Shown: positions 1 to 9,571 of the stretch, in pieces
Layout: every line of letters starts with the position of its first letter
Position numbering within the stretch: position 1 is the first letter of the stretch
Origin: Affinundibacterium seohonense
Lineage (GTDB): Bacteria > Pseudomonadota > Gammaproteobacteria > Burkholderiales > Burkholderiaceae_D
DNA: 64,000 nt
NCBI RefSeq assembly: GCF_014284305.1
Contig: NZ_JACOFW010000003.1
Location: forward strand, 210,476-274,475
Reading direction: 5' to 3'
The notes under the pieces: model-generated
What the model was told of the DNA's origin: nothing
Seen by the model: the letters and a program-made list of their open reading frames with translations, nothing else
Databases searched by the model: none
Position numbers and translations under genes: made by a program

Positions 1-1224
1 ACTTTTCAGGGGTTCCGTAATCCTGATGGCAGTGTCGGAACCCGTAATATTCTGGCGATCACCACCACCGTGCAATGTGTGGCTGGGGTTGTCGAGTATG
101 CGGTGAAACGAATTAAAGAGGAGTTGTTACCAAAGTTTTCCAACGTCGACGATGTCGTCGGCCTTGAACACACCTATGGCTGCGGGGTTGCGATCGATGC
201 CCCAGATGCGATGATACCGATACGCACCGTACGCAATATCAGTCTCAATCCCAACTTTGGTGGACAAACCATGGTGGTCAGCTTGGGCTGCGAAAAACTC
301 CAGCCTACGCGCCTTTTCCCCAAGTCCATCATCCCGATTCAGACACAGACTCAAGAACAGGCAGAGCCTGATGTCGTATGTTTGCAAGATGCTGGACATA
401 TCGGCTTTCAAAGCATGATCACTAGCATCATGCAAACGGCGGAAAAACATTTAATCAAGCTCAATCAACGTCAACGCGAAACTTGTCCTGCTTCCGAATT
501 GGTGGTCGGCGTGCAATGCGGTGGCAGTGACGCCTTCTCTGGCGTGACGGCAAATCCAGCAGTCGGTTACGCGACAGATTTATTAGTGCGCGCTGGCGCT
601 ACTGTGATGTTTTCTGAAGTAACTGAAGTGCGTGACGGCATTGATCAATTGACCTCGCGCGCGGCTACACCAGAGATCGCTGAAGCGATGATACGTGAGA
701 TGGATTGGTATGATCAGTACTTAAAACGTGGTGGCGTTGATCGCAGTGCAAATACCACGCCAGGCAATAAAAAAGGTGGCCTCTCCAATATCGTTGAAAA
801 AGCCATGGGCTCAATCGTCAAATCTGGTAGCGCAGCGATTAGCGGGGTTCTCTCACCTGGCGAAAAATTAACGCAAAAAGGCTTAATCTATGCCGCCACA
901 CCTGCCAGCGATTTTATCTGCGGCACATTGCAAACGGCTGCTGGGATGAATTTGCATATTTTCACAACGGGTCGTGGCACACCTTACGGCTTAGCTGCAG
1001 TACCCGTCATTAAAGTCGCCACCCGCAATGATTTAGCCAGACGCTGGCATGATCTGATGGATATCAATGCAGGCCGTATCGCAAGCGGCGAAGCGACGAT
1101 AGAAGAACTGGGTTGGGAGCTATTTCATTTCATGTTAGAAGTCGCTAGCGGAAAAAAAACCTGGGCAGAATATTGGAAACTGCACAATGCGCTAGTGTTG
1201 TTTAATCCTGCACCGATTACTTGA
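1..1224 (+). CDS. UxaA/GarD-family sugar-acid dehydratase, C-terminal part (5' end outside window)
   Basis: The reading frame is open from base 1 and already inside a conserved block ([13 protein letters not shown], as in altronate/galactarate dehydratases), so the true start lies upstream; the first in-window ATG at 70 is internal. The protein ends with the family-typical [13 protein letters not shown]. These iron-dependent lyases remove water from altronate or galactarate to give a 2-keto-3-deoxy acid. About 407 residues are visible of a usual 490-520, so the small N-terminal SAF-like domain is missing from view. The neighbour is a uronate dehydrogenase, whose product leads to galactarate or glucarate, so a galactarate-type dehydratase in the oxidative uronate pathway is the better guess; altronate dehydratase remains possible. 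Confidence 0.85.
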   Translation, partial: TFQGFRNPDGSVGTRNILAITTTVQCVAGVVEYAVKRIKEELLPKFSNVDDVVGLEHTYGCGVAIDAPDAMIPIRTVRNISLNPNFGGQTMVVSLGCEKLQPTRLFPKSIIPIQTQTQEQAEPDVVCLQDAGHIGFQSMITSIMQTAEKHLIKLNQRQRETCPASELVVGVQCGGSDAFSGVTANPAVGYATDLLVRAGATVMFSEVTEVRDGIDQLTSRAATPEIAEAMIREMDWYDQYLKRGGVDRSANTTPGNKKGGLSNIVEKAMGSIVKSGSAAISGVLSPGEKLTQKGLIYAATPASDFICGTLQTAAGMNLHIFTTGRGTPYGLAAVPVIKVATRNDLARRWHDLMDINAGRIASGEATIEELGWELFHFMLEVASGKKTWAEYWKLHNALVLFNPAPIT

Positions 1225-1265
1225 AATTGTGACTGACAATACAAAAATAATTACCGTGATAAGTT

Positions 1266-1445
1266 CCCTCTCCCGCATGCGGGAGAGGGTTAGGGTGAGG
1301 GTGAGGGCGAGGGTGATTCAGGAACGAATATCAACTGAAGATATCTAAATTTTTCACGAAATTTTGATTTAGTTTTTCAAATGTCTTTGGTCAAAACTGA
1401 ACTCCCCTCATCCCCAACCCTTCTCCCGCCAGCGGGAGAAGGGAG
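1266..1445. repeat. MITE-like element, copy 1 (inverted terminal arms)
   Basis: The left arm (1266-1312) carries a CCCTCTCCCG...CGGGAGAGGG hairpin followed by TTAGGGTGAGGG. The right arm (1404-1445) is an approximate reverse complement, with CCCCTCATCCCCAACCC and then CTCCCGCCAGCGGGAG. The interior is AT-rich with no ORF. A related copy with the same arm order lies at 11095-11256. Length about 180 bp. The pattern fits a non-autonomous palindromic repeat; no transposase is nearby. Confidence 0.6.
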
Positions 1446-1475
1446 TTTAGCAACATAAACTAGCTGAGTACAAAT

Positions 1476-2291
1476 ATGACGACAAACCAAAAACCATTCA
1501 AACGTATCTTATTAACTGGCGCAGCCGGCGGTCTAGGACGTATTTTGCGTGAGCGGATCAAGCCTTGGGCCGAGATCTTACGCTTGAGCGATATCAGCGA
1601 CATGGGTGCAGCACAAGAAGGTGAAGAAGTGGTGCAATGCGATCTGGCCGACAAAGCCGCAGTCCATGCATTAATGGAAGGGGTTGATGTCGTTCTGCAT
1701 TTTGGCGGCATCTCGACTGAAAATAACTTCGAAGCCATCATGAGCGCGAATATTCAGGGTACCTACAATATTTACGAAGCCGTCCATCAAGCTGGCGTGA
1801 AACGCGTGGTATTTGCGAGTTCCAATCACGCGGTTGGTTTTTATAAAACCACGGATTACATCGACGCCAATAGTCCACGTCGTCCTGATGGCATGTACGG
1901 CATTAGCAAATGTTTCGGTGAAGATTTATCGCGTTATTACTACGATCGTTTTGGCATTGAAACAGTGTGCCTGCGCATCGGCTCCTCATTCCCCGAACCG
2001 ATTAACAAACGCATGTTGGTTACGTATTTCAGCTACGACGACTTAGTGGAAATGTTGCGTTGCTGCTTGTTCACACCGCGTGTTGGCCACACTATTGCAT
2101 TTGGCATGTCGGACAATCCGGCCAGCTGGTGGGATAATCGCTACGCTAGCCATCTCGGTTATCAAGCCAAAGATAGCTCAACACAATTCGCGCATAAATT
2201 CCCTGATAGCGGTGACTATCCAGAAAAAGACGACATCACCACCATTTATCAAGGTGGTGGATTTTTGTTGACTGGGCCGCAATATAAATAG
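1476..2291 (+). CDS. udh: Uronate dehydrogenase (NAD-dependent, SDR superfamily)
   Basis: Oxidises D-galacturonate or D-glucuronate to the corresponding aldarolactone with NAD+, the first step of the oxidative hexuronate pathway in the cytoplasm. The 271-residue length matches characterised Udh enzymes. Visible motifs are the Rossmann loop TGAAGGLG (residues 14-21), FASSNH with the active-site Ser near 115, and catalytic Tyr141/Lys145 in YGISK. The stretch RIGSSFPEPINKRML and the WWDNR motif near the C terminus are highly characteristic of Udh rather than sugar-nucleotide epimerases. It follows the GarD/UxaA-like dehydratase after a MITE-like repeat, which supports one pathway. An intrinsic terminator lies about 80 bp downstream. 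Confidence 0.9.
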   Translation: MTTNQKPFKRILLTGAAGGLGRILRERIKPWAEILRLSDISDMGAAQEGEEVVQCDLADKAAVHALMEGVDVVLHFGGISTENNFEAIMSANIQGTYNIYEAVHQAGVKRVVFASSNHAVGFYKTTDYIDANSPRRPDGMYGISKCFGEDLSRYYYDRFGIETVCLRIGSSFPEPINKRMLVTYFSYDDLVEMLRCCLFTPRVGHTIAFGMSDNPASWWDNRYASHLGYQAKDSSTQFAHKFPDSGDYPEKDDITTIYQGGGFLLTGPQYK

Positions 2292-2371
2292 TCTTCGCTG
2301 GCGTTTAAAATTGAAAACTTGCGCATAGGTGTAAGCGCAAACTCGAATTTTTTAGCAATTAGAATAAAGAT

Positions 2372-2414
2372 AGAAGCCTCACAAGATCTTGCTCTTGTGA
2401 GGCTTCTTTTTTTC
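2372..2414 (+). terminator. Rho-independent terminator after udh
   Basis: A perfect 14-bp stem (AGAAGCCTCACAAG / CTTGTGAGGCTTCT) with an 8-nt loop is followed by a T-run. It ends the udh transcript. Confidence 0.9.
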
Positions 2415-2862
2415 TGAGTCATCTCCAGTTTACGTCACTAGATAATCCTGGCATTTTTTCGTTCCACCAATAGCAACACCAAATGTCGCAAGTGAAAGTC
2501 CACGCACTCACCACTCATCACCATTTAGTAACAAGCACATTTTCCGAGCGTAAAAATGTGGCTACTGACAAACACACTTTTAGTGACTAGAGTTTTTACC
2601 AATCAAACCTAATGACATGTTTTATTTTGTGAATACGAATTTCACAAACTCTTTTTTACTCTTACCGAAGATTTTCGCCAGCACTCGCGAAGCCTTGGTC
2701 CGCGCTCCAAACGACTTCATACAAATCCGCATAGTTCTTTTTCCTTTAAATCGGGTTTTGGCTTTAACAAATTCACATTTAATACGATCACGGTGTACAA
2801 ATTCTCATACAACCGTATTTGGTGCTGAAATTCATCTAACACTATCCACAAGGAATCGAACT
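2415..2862. other. Gene-free spacer with a short inverted repeat
   Basis: No convincing gene. The frame of the next gene stays open upstream to 2617, but without a good ribosome site or conserved-looking sequence. The palindrome TTTGTGAA-N6-TTCACAAA at 2626-2647 could be an operator; nothing else stands out. Confidence 0.4.
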
Positions 2863-3588
2863 ATGAAATATCCTCTGAAAACCTTGGCAGCCAGTATTGC
2901 CATGCTGACCGCTTTACCAGCTCTGGCACAAAACCTAGGCGCCAACCGTGTTGCTTTCGATGCACAAGCAGTCGCCAAAGCGTCCGCAGCAAAAGAACCA
3001 GCGGGTCTGCGCACTGCGGCACTTCTTGGCTTACGTACTCTCATCAACGACTTAAGCAAAGATGTGCCCGCAGGTACTTTGCCTGATGGTTTTCCATTTG
3101 ATATCAATGATCTTTCCGAATTAAAGACGGCAGAATTAGGCTTGGGCTTTGAAGTCTACTCTGCACATCCACAAACCATGCTGGCTGGTGGTCGTCCATT
3201 TGATCAGATGTTGATGGGTACGGGCATTTGGAATTTTGTCGTGATGGTCGACAAACATCCAGTCGCCTTACTCGAATTGGAAAAGGTGCTTGGGAAATGG
3301 CAAGTCAATGGCGCAGGTGGTTCGAAATTGGCACAGGATGTCTATGCTTCCACCCAGAATCATGCTGGTAAGAACGCGTTCCGCTTCGTTCGCATTTATC
3401 AAGCGACTGCAGATTTCTTAGAGGTCAAAGATATGGAAGGCAAACCGCGATTCGCCCCGTTACTGGCAGCCCGTCAATCTTTGCGCACGTTCAATACAGG
3501 TGCAGAAACCCAATTAGCCAACCCACAAGATCTGCTGCCGAGCTTGCAACAAGCGGTACGCAGCCACCTTGATCGTTTCGGCAAATAA
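2863..3588 (+). CDS. Secreted protein of unknown function, partner of downstream cysteine protease
   Basis: I do not recognise the family. The start at 2863 is chosen because AAGGA lies just upstream and the protein then opens with a clear Sec signal peptide (MKYPLKTLAASIAMLTALPALA, cleaved before QNLG). The mature part, about 220 residues, has no transmembrane segment and no cysteine, so it is probably soluble and periplasmic or extracellular. It is 62 bp upstream of a secreted papain-like protease in the same direction, so the two are probably co-transcribed. A role as propeptide-like chaperone, inhibitor or substrate-recognition partner is possible but is inference only. Confidence 0.75.
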   Translation: MKYPLKTLAASIAMLTALPALAQNLGANRVAFDAQAVAKASAAKEPAGLRTAALLGLRTLINDLSKDVPAGTLPDGFPFDINDLSELKTAELGLGFEVYSAHPQTMLAGGRPFDQMLMGTGIWNFVVMVDKHPVALLELEKVLGKWQVNGAGGSKLAQDVYASTQNHAGKNAFRFVRIYQATADFLEVKDMEGKPRFAPLLAARQSLRTFNTGAETQLANPQDLLPSLQQAVRSHLDRFGK

Positions 3589-3650
3589 GCTAACTCGATC
3601 ATCATCGATAACAATTTACAACACGATCAATCCGTCTCGGAGACAAGACA

Positions 3651-4214
3651 ATGAAAAAAATATTACGCAGCTTACAAATTCTCTCGGTAGTTGGTGTCCT
3701 CGCAGCCAGCAGCTTTGCTTCGGCACAAACCAAGAACCTCAATGTACCTTTAAAGGTGCAGGAACATAGCCAATGGTGTTGGGCTGGTGCCAGCCAAATG
3801 ATCTTAAATTTCTTCGGTAAAACGCCGACCCAATGCGCCGAAGCGAATTACGCCATCGGTATCAACTATGCTTGTGGCAATACGACTTTCAATTGGAATA
3901 GCACTGCTAATCAACCGAAACCTACCAATACGATTACGTATATTCTCAATGGTTGGGGCGTGAGTTCCTCAGTCGTGGGCGTGCTTTCTCAAGCGAATTC
4001 AACGGCCAAAATCAACGCCAATCGTCCTTACTCTATTTTGTGGCAGTGGACAGGTGGTGGCGGTCATTTCGTCGTGGTCAAGGGGTATACCAATAATGGT
4101 GCAACGCTCTACATTAACGATCCATGGCCAGGCAATGGTTCTTATGTCAGAACCTATGCAGCGACAAAATCAGCATCTGATCGTTATTGGTATAACACGG
4201 CTGTGACCAACTAA
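3651..4214 (+). CDS. Secreted papain-like cysteine protease (C39-like/C70 AvrRpt2-type fold)
   Basis: A 187-residue protein with a Sec signal peptide ending around SFASAQ. The catalytic Cys is Cys43 in QWCWAGASQM, the general base His139 in GGHFVVV, and Asn156/Asp157 in YINDPW completes the triad. This is the C39-like/AvrRpt2 papain-fold layout with little extra sequence, so the enzyme is near minimal. It should hydrolyse peptides or isopeptides outside the cytoplasm; the substrate is unknown. It follows the unknown secreted protein at 2863 and is closed by a terminator 20 bp after the stop. Confidence 0.85.
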   Translation: MKKILRSLQILSVVGVLAASSFASAQTKNLNVPLKVQEHSQWCWAGASQMILNFFGKTPTQCAEANYAIGINYACGNTTFNWNSTANQPKPTNTITYILNGWGVSSSVVGVLSQANSTAKINANRPYSILWQWTGGGGHFVVVKGYTNNGATLYINDPWPGNGSYVRTYAATKSASDRYWYNTAVTN

Positions 4215-4233
4215 TTTTTGAAGCCAGATTAAG

Positions 4234-4271
4234 AAACACGCAAATTTAATCTTCACATTTGCGTGTTTTTG
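4234..4271 (+). terminator. Rho-independent terminator after protease gene
   Basis: Stem AAACACGCAAAT / ATTTGCGTGTTT with an 11-nt loop and a following T-run. It sits between convergent genes; the A-run on the left may let it also act on the GH31 transcript. Confidence 0.85.
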
Positions 4272-4279
4272 TTAACTAA

Positions 4280-7200
4280 CTATCTCACAAGACTTCCTGC
4301 AAAACCAATAACGGTAGCGTTTGCCCAATTAGCACAGACCGGTCCCGAGGATTTCTTTTTTACACCTGTTGTTTTTAGCATCAAAACCTCGACCCCACGA
4401 ATATCCAGCTCAGGTTTAACCACCGCTGGCGCCAAGATAAGGCCGCTATCAAATAATAAGCGACCATCACCGTACACTTGGAATTGCAAACCGCCATTTT
4501 GACGACATGCATCATCAATGCCGACGTCGGCACGGAAAGTTTGCCAATGGCCTTGCAAGCGATACGTGACCTCGCTAGCATCCACCACGCCTAAGCCTTT
4601 ACGGAATTTTAGGCCATTCATTTGCATCATGCCCTCGGCGTTACTTGGCGTTTTGCTGTTCACTTTATCTTTCAACACAACGCTTTGCTTTTGCACGGCT
4701 TTGGATGGCAGCGCAATTTGATCTGACAAAGCCAATTGCAGTGTTGGCTGATCGGGAGTCTGTTGCTCCAATAAGGCAAACTCAGAAATCGTAATCGGTG
4801 GCACTGCTAAAGGCGTGAAGGCATTGTAAGCACGAGGTGCGCTCGCCGCATCGTTGCTGGTCAAGATCATTGGATCTTGCGCGTTACCATCTTCATCTTG
4901 ATCATGCGTGCTCAGAATACGGAATCTAAATAGACGCCCGGCTTTCGCGGCGAACTCAACTCTCTGCTTGCCTTCTTGTTTTTTCAAACGTCCGGTGAAC
5001 ACGGGCTTAGCCCATTCACCATTGCTATCGCCCAGATAAATTTCAAAGTCTTTGACCTGGCCAGCTTCCCAATGTTTGTCACTACGCGGCGCGATTTCAA
5101 AACCTCTGATCATGCGGCGCTCACCCAATGCCAGCGTGAATTCATGTGCGCCCGTTTTTTGCGATTGATCACGCAGGGTTCGGAACCAAGTACCTGGTTT
5201 GCCATCGAACGCGTTTTCCAAAGGATGACCAGGTTCTTCAGCGGGTCGATTAAGTACAATCACAGTGTCCGCCGCCACCACATCGCCGCTTGCTGGTGCC
5301 GCAGGATAATCAGCAGTCGCTACGAGACTCGCATTCGCAGCGATCGCCAAACGCACTTGCAGAGCTTGTCGTATATCGAGTTTAGCTGTCTTAACATACA
5401 CCACGCCATACTTTTGGGTTGCATCGTAAAACCAAGTACCAACTGTACTTGCCGCATCAAATTCTGCGCGTGATTTAGCTTCGACTACATTTTGCCCTTG
5501 CAAAAATACTTGTTGAGGTTTCACCCGAGTGTGAATTTGAAATTCTTGTACGCGGTTTTTTTCTATACCTTGATACTGACCTTGCACACCGTCGAGTTGC
5601 AGCGTAATGTCACCCGCAACTCCACGTGGTGCCGTCACACGCAAAGTTTGGGTACTCTGTTCACCTTGCTGATATTGGCGAGTTTCACCATCATCTTCGT
5701 ACAAGGTGTAGGTCGAATCACCGTGCGGGTAGATATCCCAGGTCAAGACATCTTTGGCGACCTGACCATCGTACAAGGCGCTAGGATACATAGGTAAAAT
5801 CGCACCAGCGCGCACAAATACGGGCAAGCGATCCAAGGTCACTTGATAGTCGATGACTTTGCCCTGCCCGCCCACATCGACTACCCGACCATCGGCATAA
5901 TCTATCCACTGTCCTTGTGGCAAATAGATTCCCTTACGCCAGCCTTTGCTCGCTGCCTGACTACGATACACGGGTGCGATCAACAAATCTTTACCTAAAA
6001 AAAATTGATATTTGTAGGCCTCGTTATTGGCATTCGCATCTTGCGGATAATCCCACATCAAACCACGTACCAGCGGTGCTCCCGTTTGTTCTGCTTCTTG
6101 CGCCAAGGTATACATATATGGCATCAAGCGCATTTTGAGTTTCAGATAATCGCGATTAATGCTGCGATATGGCTCATCAAATGCCCAAGGATGTTTACGT
6201 GAATTTTGTGACCAGCCTGACATGCCCATCAATACTGGCGTAAAGGTCTTCCATTGCAAATCACGGGTAAAGGTTTCCGGACTACCGCCAAAGATGCCAT
6301 CGACGTCACCTGTCGCGTAGGCTTGACCCGACAAGCCAGACCCAATCAGCGTTGGAATATGCCAACGAATATAGTCCCAGCTACCGCTTTGATCGCCCGT
6401 CCAGGTCACAGCGTAGCGTTGCATCCCAGCCCAACCCATTACTGTCCATAAGAAAGGGCGTGAATTAGAATTATCTAAAATCCCCTGCGCTGCGGCCTGA
6501 TTGGCGTCGAGTGCAAATTGATAGCCAGCACCAGTCCATGCGACATCAAGCTTTTGCGCTCGACTTCCAGCCGTGCCGACTTCCCATTTGATTTTATCAA
6601 CACCGTTTTCTGTCCAGAGTCCCGTGCGGAAACCATATTTTTTCAATCCAGTGACCACGCCTTCGAGATCGGTGTAGCCACAGCCATAACCATCATTCGG
6701 CAAAATCCAACCACCCGGCATATCGTGCTCACGATATTTCGCCGCAACAGACAGCACCACATCTGGGGTTTTACCGGTCGGACCATCGCTCCAGCCTTTT
6801 GGTACTGTGCCCGGCTTCTTAATATTGTCGCCATCGTTATAACAATCTGCATCGCCATATTCATAGGCCCAACGTGGCAACATTTTTGCGCGTCCGGTCA
6901 GTTCGGTATAAGCATTCAACACGTCTTTGATGTTCTCGCCGACAAAGTAGTAGGCATCAAAACGCTTTTCATTGTGGCTTGTTGTAATGAAATCATTTGC
7001 ACGGAAATCGTAACTGCCGTTGCTCCAGGTATTACGCAACACGCCATAACCTTTGTTACTCATATAAAAAGGTGCCGGACTCGGTCTGTCGTTTTCTTCC
7101 CAGCCGCCGGAGTAAGACACTTCCAAACTCTTACCTTTAAACGCATAGCTACCGTTTTGCTGACCACCGCCAAAAAAGTATTCATCAGCGCTGGTGGATA

Positions 7201-7672
7201 AAGTTTGAAAACTGCTTTTTTCGGCAATATCGAGTGACTGCATTTCTTGCCATAACAAGCTCTTGTTATCGGCTTTATACAAAGCTAAACGCAACGGTTT
7301 TTTGTAAATACCCAAAGCCATTTTAGTGGTTTGCAATAACTGATAGTCACCCTTATCAGTGAGCTGATAATCAACGTTGGCATAATTCTTTTTCAGTACA
7401 ATCGGTGCGGCCTTATCACCAGCGCCAATCAACTTGCCTTCACTGCCAGCCCATACGCGAAACATATCTGGACGCAGCAAACTGATTTCCAACAAATGCC
7501 CTTTGTCAGTGACAATCTTGACGCTACTGGTGTTGGCAGGTGTTTCAATCTGGCGCAGATTGCCGACTGCTGCGGCATACGCACTAATTGGCAAAGAGAC
7601 GCTGGTAGCAAATGCGGCAGCAATTGCGGCTCGCATGAGACGTCGAGTAAACAACTTGGTCGTGGTAGGCAT
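4280..7672 (-). CDS. GH31-family alpha-glycosidase with discoidin-like and NPCBM-type carbohydrate-binding domains
   Basis: Secreted enzyme of about 1130 residues. The ATG at 7672 gives an Arg-rich n-region, a hydrophobic core and an AYA-A cleavage site; a GTG at 7726 would add 18 residues. In order: an N-terminal beta-sandwich; a TIM barrel with the GH31 acid/base block WTGDQSGSWDYIRW (Asp near residue 424) and the DVAWTG strand before it; C-terminal beta-sandwich domains; an F5/8 type C-like module (about 770-930); and a C-terminal NPCBM-like module ending at the stop. The barrel resembles transglycosidase-like GH31 branches more than simple maltases, so the linkage specificity cannot be called. 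No polysaccharide-utilisation partners flank it. Confidence 0.85.
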   Translation of the reverse strand: MPTTTKLFTRRLMRAAIAAAFATSVSLPISAYAAAVGNLRQIETPANTSSVKIVTDKGHLLEISLLRPDMFRVWAGSEGKLIGAGDKAAPIVLKKNYANVDYQLTDKGDYQLLQTTKMALGIYKKPLRLALYKADNKSLLWQEMQSLDIAEKSSFQTLSTSADEYFFGGGQQNGSYAFKGKSLEVSYSGGWEENDRPSPAPFYMSNKGYGVLRNTWSNGSYDFRANDFITTSHNEKRFDAYYFVGENIKDVLNAYTELTGRAKMLPRWAYEYGDADCYNDGDNIKKPGTVPKGWSDGPTGKTPDVVLSVAAKYREHDMPGGWILPNDGYGCGYTDLEGVVTGLKKYGFRTGLWTENGVDKIKWEVGTAGSRAQKLDVAWTGAGYQFALDANQAAAQGILDNSNSRPFLWTVMGWAGMQRYAVTWTGDQSGSWDYIRWHIPTLIGSGLSGQAYATGDVDGIFGGSPETFTRDLQWKTFTPVLMGMSGWSQNSRKHPWAFDEPYRSINRDYLKLKMRLMPYMYTLAQEAEQTGAPLVRGLMWDYPQDANANNEAYKYQFFLGKDLLIAPVYRSQAASKGWRKGIYLPQGQWIDYADGRVVDVGGQGKVIDYQVTLDRLPVFVRAGAILPMYPSALYDGQVAKDVLTWDIYPHGDSTYTLYEDDGETRQYQQGEQSTQTLRVTAPRGVAGDITLQLDGVQGQYQGIEKNRVQEFQIHTRVKPQQVFLQGQNVVEAKSRAEFDAASTVGTWFYDATQKYGVVYVKTAKLDIRQALQVRLAIAANASLVATADYPAAPASGDVVAADTVIVLNRPAEEPGHPLENAFDGKPGTWFRTLRDQSQKTGAHEFTLALGERRMIRGFEIAPRSDKHWEAGQVKDFEIYLGDSNGEWAKPVFTGRLKKQEGKQRVEFAAKAGRLFRFRILSTHDQDEDGNAQDPMILTSNDAASAPRAYNAFTPLAVPPITISEFALLEQQTPDQPTLQLALSDQIALPSKAVQKQSVVLKDKVNSKTPSNAEGMMQMNGLKFRKGLGVVDASEVTYRLQGHWQTFRADVGIDDACRQNGGLQFQVYGDGRLLFDSGLILAPAVVKPELDIRGVEVLMLKTTGVKKKSSGPVCANWANATVIGFAGSLVR

Positions 7673-7770
7673 GATGAGAATCAATTCAAGAAATGTGATG
7701 AATCTCAAAACTGTAAAGGTAAACACGAATCGCCAACAGCGAGATTTATTACCATGCTCATCAAGGGAAA

Positions 7771-8169
7771 CTAAATGTCCAGCCTTTTTAAGCTTGGTGC
7801 TTTCGGACCATATAAGCGATGCACATAATGCTGCGTCATACGCGCGACGTTTTCACGTGAGCGTGTGCCGATCACAATAATTTTCTCGGCCTGTTTTGCG
7901 CACGCTAGTGCCAAATCTAAACAATGCTGGCTATCACCAAAAAAAGCGAGCTCTTCGAATGGCGTCTGCGATGCTAAATTCTTGTCTACGCGCTTTGGTA
8001 ATGCGAACACCACACAACGATGAGCTGCAGTATTGCTAGAAAAACTCACGTCCAAAATTTTTGAACACAGTTCTTGCCTTAACTGATCCGCAGAAATATC
8101 TGCGCCAAAAGTCTCAAGCAAGGCTTTTTTGCTGCTCAAGAAGAGCACATCTTTTTGAAATAGGGACAT
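7771..8169 (-). CDS. Hypothetical protein downstream of LysR regulator
   Basis: 132 residues; the ATG at 8169 is preferred over the adjacent GTG. No signal peptide or membrane segment. I do not recognise the family. The C-terminal half (CAKQAEKIIVIGTRSREN) looks like a Rossmann-type strand-helix, but no nucleotide-binding loop is evident. The gene begins 18 bp after the LysR stop codon on the same strand, so it is probably translated from the same mRNA. Confidence 0.6.
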   Translation of the reverse strand: MSLFQKDVLFLSSKKALLETFGADISADQLRQELCSKILDVSFSSNTAAHRCVVFALPKRVDKNLASQTPFEELAFFGDSQHCLDLALACAKQAEKIIVIGTRSRENVARMTQHYVHRLYGPKAPSLKRLDI

Positions 8170-8187
8170 CACAAGACCTAACGTAAC

Positions 8188-9072
8188 TTAACGCGCTTGC
8201 GCTTCGCTAATTAGCCATTGATGAAAAGCGAGAAAAGCGGTGTTTTCTTTCATATCCGCAGCATAAATTAAGTAGTAATCTAGGCGCAGTGGTGTCTCGA
8301 CATTAAACGGGCGCACCAAACGTCCGGCGGCGATATCGTATTCGACTAATAAGGATTGCCCGAGTGCGACGCCCTGTCCATCGATCGCTGCCTGCAAAGC
8401 CATCAGCGCCAAAGTAAATAATGGTCCCTTGCGCACATCCTTATCGTTCACACCCAAGGTTGAAAACCAAGATTGCCAGCTAGGATAATCAGGATCATTC
8501 ATGGCACTCACTTCGTGCAGCAAAGTTTGTCTACTCAAGTCTGCTGGTGTGGTCATTGCTTTAGCAATCGCCGGGCTGCAGACTGGAAATACTTCGGTCG
8601 CGATGAAAGGTTCAATCCGAAAATCGGCAAATTGCGTGCGCCGAAAATCAATCGAAATATCGCAATCGCGATAACTACGATCAACTTCTGACACAATTTC
8701 AACCCGAACTTGTGGATGACGATTTAAGAAACGATATAAACGCGGCACTAGCCATTTAGAACCAAACGATGGTGGCACACCAACCCGCAGCAAGACATTA
8801 TTATCATTGAGCAGGGTATCGGTCGCTTGCTGAAAAATTTTGAAACCTTCGCGTATGCGCGGCAAATAGCGTTCGCCTGCTTCGGTCAGTTTTAAAACAT
8901 TATTACTGCGCTGGAACAAGTCTAAGCCGAGGAAGTCTTCCAGCAATTTGATTTGATGACTGACCGCGGCATTCGTTACATGCAACTCCTCCGCCGCACG
9001 CGTGAAGTTCAAGCGTCGCGCCGCGACTTCAAAAACCTTTAATGCGTTTAATGGTGGAAGACGTTTGGACAT
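8188..9072 (-). CDS. LysR-family transcriptional regulator, GcvA-like
   Basis: 294 residues from the ATG at 9072, chosen because GAGGGT lies 5 bp upstream; a longer frame to 9099 lacks this. The N-terminal winged helix (RLPPLNALKVFEVAARRLNF, then AAEELHVTNAAVSHQIK) is typical of the GcvA/AmpR branch. It is followed by a periplasmic-binding-protein-like effector domain. Divergent orientation to the kinase-led catabolic operon, across a 499-bp spacer, suggests that it controls that operon in response to a pathway intermediate. Confidence 0.9.
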   Translation of the reverse strand: MSKRLPPLNALKVFEVAARRLNFTRAAEELHVTNAAVSHQIKLLEDFLGLDLFQRSNNVLKLTEAGERYLPRIREGFKIFQQATDTLLNDNNVLLRVGVPPSFGSKWLVPRLYRFLNRHPQVRVEIVSEVDRSYRDCDISIDFRRTQFADFRIEPFIATEVFPVCSPAIAKAMTTPADLSRQTLLHEVSAMNDPDYPSWQSWFSTLGVNDKDVRKGPLFTLALMALQAAIDGQGVALGQSLLVEYDIAAGRLVRPFNVETPLRLDYYLIYAADMKENTAFLAFHQWLISEAQAR

Positions 9073-9571
9073 AGTACCCTCATTGAAAAACGATACCATA
9101 TCAGAAGTTCATTTAATAAAACTTAATGAAGGATTGAAATTTAATTGTTGTTCTGATGCCGCCCCGGTTTCTCCCAACAGTGCTAACATTTTGATCACGA
9201 CTTTTTGATCAGAAAATTGACCATCCACAAAAACGCAAGTTACGATCAGATAGTCCGACGATCTCAATATAAAAACCCAAATAATTATTAAAATAATCAG
9301 TAAATTAAAATTTTCTCCTTAAATATTTTTTAATGACGTCTCAAATATTCCTCGCTTGCTCAGCCTGCTCTAGCCCGTTAAGCTGCGATCATTCTGTTGA
9401 AGTCGGCATAAACCGCCGTGTTCAATTGGGCTCATGGTTCGCGTTCGCTCTTTATTTACTGCTCATTTGCTCTTTAGGCAGACAATCACGGCAACATCTG
9501 TGAACGCCAACATTGACACAAATTGACTTCATCCGTGCGTCACCCAAAATTTCACTTAGGTCTTATTTGAC
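9073..9571. promoter_or_regulatory. Divergent control region between LysR gene and catabolic operon
   Basis: No gene is visible in this 499-bp spacer. Two copies of TTTTGATCA (ending at 9197 and 9211), each with a TGATCA palindrome, lie 14 bp apart and are candidate LysR operator half sites. A strongly AT-rich block follows at about 9260-9335. No promoter hexamers were convincing enough to place. Confidence 0.35.

Noticed and set aside
2617..2862. Upstream extension of the secreted protein at 2863
   Set aside because: It would bury the signal peptide; a ribosome site lies only before 2863.
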